A stretch of 49,454 nt of DNA from DASUPK01 sp963821705 (GTDB lineage Bacteria; Actinomycetota; Thermoleophilia; Solirubrobacterales; 70-9). A program made the position numbers and the translations under genes. Within the stretch, counting starts at the first letter, position 1. Each line of letters starts with the position of its first letter. Shown here piece by piece: positions 45,523-49,454 of this stretch. The notes below the pieces were generated by a model that saw nothing but the letters and a program-made list of their open reading frames with translations, did not search any database and was not told where the DNA came from. Where the stretch lies: assembly GCA_963821705.1 (NCBI GenBank), contig CAWGEV010000009.1:1-49454 (forward strand). Direction: 5' to 3'.

Positions 45523-46261
45523 CTAGACAGGCAGCAGGTTCGCCTTCTTACGGCACTTCTTACGGGCCTTGGCACCGTGCTTCTTCTTGCACTTCTTGAG
45601 AGCTGCGGCTCGCTCGCCGGTCGATGTAGCGGGCGTCGTCAGACGGCGCCACATACGTCTTGAACGCGAGGTCTCCGGAGAGAGACGTCCAATCGGTGGC
45701 AGTAGGAGGAGATGTGAACGTGAAGAACCCCACCCCGCCCGCATACGGGTTTGCGGTCGAGCTCGACGTTCCACGAGTAGGTGTTGCCGATTGGGGCGGT
45801 CGAGCTGTAGGCGACTATGGAGTACTGAGTCCCCGCCGTCACGGATGTGGGTGTGGCGAAGTTGACCGACACGAACGCGGCCGCGCTGTGGTCGGGGATG
45901 CTGGAGCCCGGAACGCTTTGGCTGGCCAGGACCATGCTGCCCGGGAGGCCGCCGAAACGTCCCGAATCTCGACGCTCAGGGGAGCCGTCGGGGTGCCGTA
46001 TTTCTGGAGGTGCAGATCGACCCGGTCGACCCTCCCGCTGAGGCCCGCCGTGAAGGTTTGGGCGAGGCTGCCGCCCGCGTATGCATCTATGTCCGCGCCG
46101 CTGCCGTCGGTTTGCTGCTGATCGAGAGTCCCGGCGAGAGCTGCGGCCGGGGCTATTGCATAGGCCACACCGGCGATGAGGATCGCTAGAACAGCGACCC
46201 GAAGGCGACTAGTCGAAACAGCGTTGGCGCAGGCGTACGTCGAGCGAATACGCGTCGGCAT
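45523..46261 (-). pseudogene. Secreted protein with Lys/Cys-rich tail, frameshifted
   Basis: A signal peptide (VAVLAILIAGVAYAIAPAAA) and a jelly-roll-like body (SLAQTFTAGLSGRVDRVDLH; VPGSSIPDHSAAAFVSVNFA; SIVAYSSTAPIGNTYSWN) are spread over three frames, ending in RAAALKKCKKKHGAKARKKC. Breaks lie near 45940, 45760 and 45640. Either the gene is decayed or the sequence has errors; it is outside the 7-15 kb indel cluster, so decay is more plausible here. Confidence 0.6.
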
Positions 46262-46370
46262 TGGACCTCCTTGTCCTGCCGGCGCGAGCTCCCTAGCGCT
46301 CTCCCCCCACAAGCTCCGGCTTTGGCTTGGGTTGCAAGAGGAATATAGCCGCGGACTTCGTGAGGCTGGA

Positions 46371-46399
46371 GTGCCGCTTCTCGTCCAAAGCGGCTATTC
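46371..46399 (+). repeat. Array repeat copy 20, hairpin only
   Basis: GTGCCGCTTCTCGTCC, AAAGCGGCTATT. The minus-strand stop codon of the SnoaL-like gene (46394-46396) lies inside the repeat's CTATT. Confidence 0.85.
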
Positions 46400-46792
46400 C
46401 GAGAGCCCGGCGGCTTCGAGGGCCTCTTCGACCCGGAGGAAGTGTTGGACCTCGACGACCTTCCCATCCTCCAGCCGGTCCAAGTAGCACAGGAAGAGTT
46501 CGAACGGAGCGCCTGCTCTTCGACCCCGGCCCGTCAGGCGAGTGCTGCATACCACGAGATCCTCGCGATCCCACACGTCTTCGATCTCGGTGTGCAGCTC
46601 GTCAAGGTCGTCGCCAAGCTCCGCAAACATACGGCGAACGCCGTTGTGTCCGCGATACACGCCTCGGTCCGCGAATCTACCGGTGGTGCGCCACACGATT
46701 CCAGGGTGGCAGTACCGGATCAGCCCATCCGGCCCGTCTCGGTTGAAGGCCTCGGTCGCGGCTCGAACAATCTCGACGTTCTCCCGTGACAC
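46394..46792 (-). CDS. SnoaL-like (NTF2-fold) protein
   Basis: 132 residues from a GTG (SRENVEIVRAATEAFNRDG), with VYRGHNGVRRMFAELGDDLD, and RLEDGKVVEVQHFLRVEEAL then EAAGLSE at the end. AATACT lies 7 nt before the GTG, and the start codons match the shared MS-x-EN pattern. The TAG stop is part of the following array repeat. MITE copy 3 is inserted just upstream of the promoter. Confidence 0.8.
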   Translation of the reverse strand: MSRENVEIVRAATEAFNRDGPDGLIRYCHPGIVWRTTGRFADRGVYRGHNGVRRMFAELGDDLDELHTEIEDVWDREDLVVCSTRLTGRGRRAGAPFELFLCYLDRLEDGKVVEVQHFLRVEEALEAAGLSE

Positions 46793-46826
46793 CTCCGGAA
46801 GTATTCCCCCACCCGGTGCTGCTTTC

Positions 46827-47018
46827 CATGGAGGGTGTCGCACAAAGGGCGCTGGCGAGAGGTACCCGTACGCGTGCTGAGGTGGCTTCAGCGGTCGACG
46901 AGACGTCCACTGCAAGGGGCGAAGTTGGCGCCCTGCAAGTGACTCGTCGTCCCGTTTCTAAAGAGGCCTCACACGAGCTCTCACGGCCTCACTTTGGGTT
47001 TGTGCGACAGGCTCCATG
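46827..47018 (+). mobile_element. MITE copy 3
   Basis: 192 bp including CATG at both ends. Terminal inverted repeats GAGGGTGTCGCACAAA and TTTGTGCGACAGGCTC. The interior is almost identical to copy 4, differing mainly by two extra bases in CCACTGCAAGGGG. It splits the palindrome of repeat copy 21. Confidence 0.9.
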
Positions 47019-47055
47019 CAAAGCGGAAGTGCTGCTTTTCGTCCAAAGCGGCTAT
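47015..47055 (+). repeat. Array repeat copy 21, right part
   Basis: CATGCAAAGCGGAAGTGC, TGCTTTTCGTCCAAAGCGG, CTAT. The left part (GCTGCTTTCCATG) is at 46818-46830, beyond the MITE. Confidence 0.85.
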
Positions 47056-47090
47056 GCGTGCGGCCGCCCCAGCCCACGCGAACTTTGAAG

Positions 47091-47255
47091 TCAGACGCGG
47101 GGAGAACGGCGCAGCGCTCGTGGACCGTTTGTCCGAGGGCGTTCGAGCCGCCAGCCGACCTCAGGCGGATCGGCGAGGACGAGCTGCCCTCCGGTTGGGA
47201 TTCGAATCTCGTAGCGCCCATTCGTGAGTGTCACCGCTGGTCCCTTCATTTTCAT
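47091..47255 (-). CDS. Possible small hypothetical protein
   Basis: 54 residues starting MKMKGPAVTLTNGRYEIRIP, with AAGGA just before the ATG pair. The first half looks like two beta strands; the second half is Arg-rich and less convincing. Its stop lies 36 bp from repeat copy 21, the usual array spacing, which supports it being a gene. Confidence 0.4.
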   Translation of the reverse strand: MKMKGPAVTLTNGRYEIRIPTGGQLVLADPPEVGWRLERPRTNGPRALRRSPRV

Positions 47256-47450
47256 TCCTTGCTCGTCGGTTTCCGTGCAGCAAAGCCTCATCGCTGCTGT
47301 TCGCTGTCTGATCGGGATACGGGAATCACTCGTGGCGGGATTCGGAGGTGTGACCAAGACCACGTTGGTGAGAACGCGGCGAACGTCCCGCCCCGGTCTA
47401 ACTGGTCGAAGGCCGATCACTGGCGGGTCAGTGAGAGGCCGCCGTCAGCG

Positions 47451-47482
47451 CGAGAAGCGCCGCTTCTCGTCCAAAGCGGCGG
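47451..47482 (+). repeat. Array repeat copy 22, hairpin only
   Basis: AGAAGCGCCGCTTCTCGTCC, AAAGCGGCGG. It lies 9 bp beyond the stop of the minus-strand SnoaL-like gene. Confidence 0.8.
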
Positions 47483-47490
47483 TGGTGGAC

Positions 47491-47850
47491 TCAGGCGTCG
47501 TAGAAGTTCGTAAGGCGTCCGATGCGCCCGTCGGTATCGAATTCGACGAAGTCCACACCATCGAACGTCTCACCGTCGGCGGTTGTCGCTTCCCATCGAT
47601 ACCAGCCTCGGTCGCCGAGGACGACGAGCTCGGTGGTGGCCTTGATTGCCAGCCCCGGCATCTCGTCGAACGAGGTGGTGATGAAGTCCGAGAGCGCAGC
47701 GGCGCCGACCACCCCGTTTGGCACCTCAGGATCAACGTACACCCCGTTCTCGGCCCAGATCTCTGAGAGAACCGCGAGACGGGCCGCTTGATCCGGTTCG
47801 GCCCAAACCTCGTCGTAGCGGTGGACGGTCGCAGCGTGGTCCGTTGACAC
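47491..47850 (-). CDS. SnoaL-like (NTF2-fold) protein
   Basis: 119 residues: YDEVWAEPDQAARLAVLSEI, WAENGVYVDPEVPNGVVGAA, and GVDFVEFDTDGRIGRLTNFY. The ending matches nuclear transport factor 2-like proteins. It differs from its neighbours in having a classical GAGGAGGT before a GTG start, and its N-terminus lacks the MS-x-EN leader, so it is a distinct lineage. Confidence 0.8.
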   Translation of the reverse strand: MSTDHAATVHRYDEVWAEPDQAARLAVLSEIWAENGVYVDPEVPNGVVGAAALSDFITTSFDEMPGLAIKATTELVVLGDRGWYRWEATTADGETFDGVDFVEFDTDGRIGRLTNFYDA

Positions 47851-47904
47851 AAGCCACCTCCTCGGTTAGCCGCTCGACCCTAGACCAAGAAGCCTGCTCA
47901 GTTC

Positions 47905-47957
47905 CTGCTTTCCGTGCGAAGCAGGACTGCTGCTTCTCGTCCAAAGCGGCGCTTTTT
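47905..47957 (+). repeat. Array repeat copy 23
   Basis: CTGCTTTCCGTGCGAAGC palindrome variant, then GGACTGCTGCTTCTCGTCC and AAAGCGGCGC. It lies 3 bp from the stop codon of the minus-strand SnoaL-like gene at 47961. Confidence 0.85.
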
Positions 47958-47960
47958 GAG

Positions 47961-48356
47961 CTACGCCGAGAGCCCCGCGGCTTCGAGGGCCTCTTGGCGA
48001 TCCTCAAACCACTCTGCGCGAGCGACCAACCCGTCGTGGAACGTGAAGACAACCCAGTAGTCGTATTCCACCTCGACCCCGCTTGACTTGCCGCGCAGCT
48101 CTCGACGCATGCGAGCTGCGATCCGGTCGCCGCCATCACTGACCTCGTCAAACTCATAGGCACCGGGCTCCCATTGCTCATCGACGGTCACGAAGAAGTC
48201 CCACACCGCATCGCGTCCGTTGATGTGTCCTTCCGGCCAGTCGCCTATGGGCACGACCTCGACGTCGCGATGAACGAAAGCGCGCCAGGCGTCCTTGTCG
48301 CCGCGTTCGAAGGCTGCCTGCGACTGACGCATCCGGTCGACATTCTCCTTGGACAT
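47961..48356 (-). CDS. SnoaL-like (NTF2-fold) protein
   Basis: 131 residues: MSKENVDRMRQSQAAFERGD, DVEVVPIGDWPEGHINGRDA, and VFTFHDGLVARAEWFEDRQE before EALEAAGLSA. GATACT lies 9 nt before ATG 48356 with no ribosome-binding site. A MITE occupies the palindrome 36 bp upstream. The C-terminus matches the remnant at 35482-35574. Confidence 0.82.
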   Translation of the reverse strand: MSKENVDRMRQSQAAFERGDKDAWRAFVHRDVEVVPIGDWPEGHINGRDAVWDFFVTVDEQWEPGAYEFDEVSDGGDRIAARMRRELRGKSSGVEVEYDYWVVFTFHDGLVARAEWFEDRQEALEAAGLSA

Positions 48357-48365
48357 CGCCTGCTC

Positions 48366-48371
48366 AGTATC
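48366..48371 (-). promoter_or_regulatory. GATACT -10 box, leaderless
   Basis: GATACT on the minus strand, 9 nt before ATG 48356. MITE copy 4 begins 21 bp further upstream and could replace or supply the -35 region. Confidence 0.6.
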
Positions 48372-48391
48372 TCGTGAAGACCGCTGCTTCC

Positions 48392-48581
48392 CATGGAGGG
48401 TGTCGCGCAAAGGGCGCTGGCGAGAGGTACCCCTACGCGTGCTGAGGTGGCTTCAGCGGTCGACGAGACGTCCACCAAGGGGCGAAGTTGGCACCCTGCA
48501 AGTGACTCGTCGTCCCGTTTCTAAAGAGGCCTCACACGAGCTCTCACGGCCTCACTTTGGGTTTGTGCGACAGCCTCCATG
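48392..48581 (+). mobile_element. MITE copy 4
   Basis: 190 bp including CATG at both ends, nearly identical to copy 3. Terminal inverted repeats GAGGGTGTCGCGCAAA and TTTGTGCGACAGCCTCC. It splits repeat copy 24 (left GCTGCTTCCCATG, right CATGCAAAGCAGC). Confidence 0.9.
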
Positions 48582-48595
48582 CAAAGCAGCAGTCT
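48578..48595 (+). repeat. Array repeat copy 24, right part
   Basis: CATGCAAAGCAGCAGTCT; the hairpin part is lost. It is the last copy before the core gene rlmH and marks the right edge of the array. Confidence 0.65.
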
Positions 48596-48630
48596 GAAAT
48601 CACACCTGTAAGCCGCGAACGGGGTGGCCG

Positions 48631-49047
48631 CTAGAGGTGGTACGGCTCGCCGGCGAGGATCTTCGTCGCCCTGAAGAGCTGCTCCAGCAGCACGACCCGG
48701 GCGAGCTGGTGCGCCATGGTCTGCGGGCCGAGCGAGATGCGCTCCCCGGCGAGCGCCATCGTCCGGGCCGAGAGGCCCTCGGGGCCGCCGATCAGGAAGC
48801 AGAGATCCTGGGCGTCGATCCGCCGCTCCGACAGCCAGCTCGCCCACGCCTTGGAGCTGAGGGTCCGGCCGCCGCGGTCGAGAGCGATGACATGCGAGCG
48901 CGCCGGAATCCGCCCCTCGAGGTTGACCTCGTCCCTGACCTCGATCAGCTCGACGGGCTGATGGCGCTGGAGCATCTTCCGGTAGTGGGCGTCCGCCTCC
49001 GCGAAGGGCGTCTTGATCTTGCCCACCACCACGATCGTCACCCTCAC
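48631..49047 (-). CDS. rlmH: 23S rRNA (pseudouridine-1915 N3) methyltransferase RlmH
   Basis: 138-residue SPOUT-class methyltransferase. It shows the N-terminal VTIVVVGKIKTPFAEADAHY, the SAM-binding LCFLIGGPEGLS and the C-terminal QTMAHQLARVVLLEQLFRA then YHL, all diagnostic for RlmH. It modifies helix 69 of 23S rRNA as a homodimer. The start overlaps the stop of the upstream peptidase gene. Confidence 0.95.
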   Translation of the reverse strand: MRVTIVVVGKIKTPFAEADAHYRKMLQRHQPVELIEVRDEVNLEGRIPARSHVIALDRGGRTLSSKAWASWLSERRIDAQDLCFLIGGPEGLSARTMALAGERISLGPQTMAHQLARVVLLEQLFRATKILAGEPYHL

Positions 49048-49454
49048 GGCCGCTTGCCCTGCTCCCAGGCGACCGCCGCCCCGATCCGGTCCACGGCGGG
49101 CGGGTGGGTGCCGAAGAGGAAGGTGAAGAGGCCGGGCGGATCGGGATCGGCGAGGTTGCGGTCGGCGAGCTGCTGCTGGAGCTGGATCATCCCCCTCGGG
49201 TCGTTGGTCAGCTGCAGCGAGAAGGTGTCGGCCCTCGCCTCCACCGCGCGCGAGAGCTGGTTGCCGGTCACCCCGATCACGAACGAGGCAGCGAAGATCG
49301 CCAGCACGAATGCCGGCAGGAATGCCGGCTGTCCCGGCTCGACGCCCTTCCGGCGGGCGATCGCCCCGGCCATGAACGAGGTGAAGATCGGCGAGAGTGG
49401 CGTCACGAGCGCGACGAAGAGGAGTCCGCGCTGGATAGGGCTTTCGCCGTGTCC
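49044..49454 (-). CDS. M48-family zinc metallopeptidase, C-terminal part, continues beyond window
   Basis: The visible 136 residues hold TM helices (FLPAFVLAIFAASFVIGVTG) and the C-terminal conserved SRAVEARADTFSLQL, whose Glu is the third zinc ligand in M48/Ste24/HtpX-like proteases, followed by TFLFGTHPPAVDRI. The HEXXH motif would lie outside the window. It is an integral membrane protease; its stop overlaps the rlmH start. Confidence 0.85.
   Translation of the reverse strand, partial: GHGESPIQRGLLFVALVTPLSPIFTSFMAGAIARRKGVEPGQPAFLPAFVLAIFAASFVIGVTGNQLSRAVEARADTFSLQLTNDPRGMIQLQQQLADRNLADPDPPGLFTFLFGTHPPAVDRIGAAVAWEQGKRP

Noticed and set aside
45248..48478. Repeated short open frames (VDVSSTAEATSARVGVP) within the MITEs
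   Set aside because: They run through the terminal repeats into flanking DNA, have no start signals, and are not preserved in the diverged copy, so they are incidental.
27697..48595. Integron cassette array with attC sites
   Set aside because: The repeat lacks the RYYYAAC/GTTRRRY core sites of attC, array orientation flips, and no integron integrase is in the window. Only the general plan is similar.
27697..48595. CRISPR array
   Set aside because: Repeat spacing is hundreds of bases to over 1 kb with genes between, orientation varies, and no cas genes are present.

Overview
This 49.5 kb window is high-GC chromosomal DNA from an actinomycete-like bacterium. I lean towards Thermoleophilia/Solirubrobacterales (Actinomycetota). 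The reasons are strong GC skew at third codon positions, a LexA box of the Gram-positive type, leaderless promoters with TANNNT boxes 7-9 nt before start codons, a CcmE/CcmF-type cytochrome c system, and small hypothetical families that I associate with that class. This placement is inference, because no 16S rRNA is present.

Layout. 1-7.0 kb: acyl-CoA synthetase, MFS transporter and class III aminotransferase, an ACT-domain protein, and a polar amino-acid ABC transporter. 7.0-15.4 kb: conserved genes (YyaL-type thioredoxin protein, glnA, AhpD-like protein, RlpA-like protein, SDR, methyltransferase, lexA with a coupled zinc-ribbon gene), plus rnpB. Nearly every protein gene here is broken by single-base indels, which looks like local consensus error. 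15.5-27.6 kb: tRNA-Leu, a membrane flippase-like gene, a truncated peptide-binding protein, secG, ccm genes in two blocks (ccmF/ccmE and ccmG/ccmH) separated by sugar-nucleotide genes and tRNA-Gly, then argS. 48.6-49.5 kb: rlmH and an M48 peptidase. These are ordinary core regions.

The unusual part is 27.7-48.6 kb, between argS and rlmH. It is an accessory array of small genes (six SnoaL-like proteins plus fragments, cupins, VOC and AhpD-like proteins, secreted proteins, unknowns). They are separated by about 24 copies of one compound repeat of about 45 bp. The repeat consists of a palindrome, GCTTTSCATGCAAAGC, and a hairpin with a CTCGTCC loop. For most genes the hairpin directly follows the stop codon in a fixed orientation, and the palindrome lies about 30-40 bp upstream of the next gene's leaderless promoter. 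The result resembles a gene-cassette array, but it has no integron attC signatures and no integrase in the window.

Two insertion-sequence families use different halves of this repeat as landing sites. An IS1182-family element and four related ~190-bp MITEs all sit in the CATG centre of the palindrome. An IS110-family (IS1111-type) element sits in the hairpin loop. A predicted two-sided hairpin overlapping the 3' end of the IS110 transposase gene carries both halves of the repeat target in its internal loop, as expected of a bridge RNA/seekRNA target loop. One cassette (about 400 bp) exists as an inverted duplicate 10 kb apart, which shows that the units have moved or been copied.
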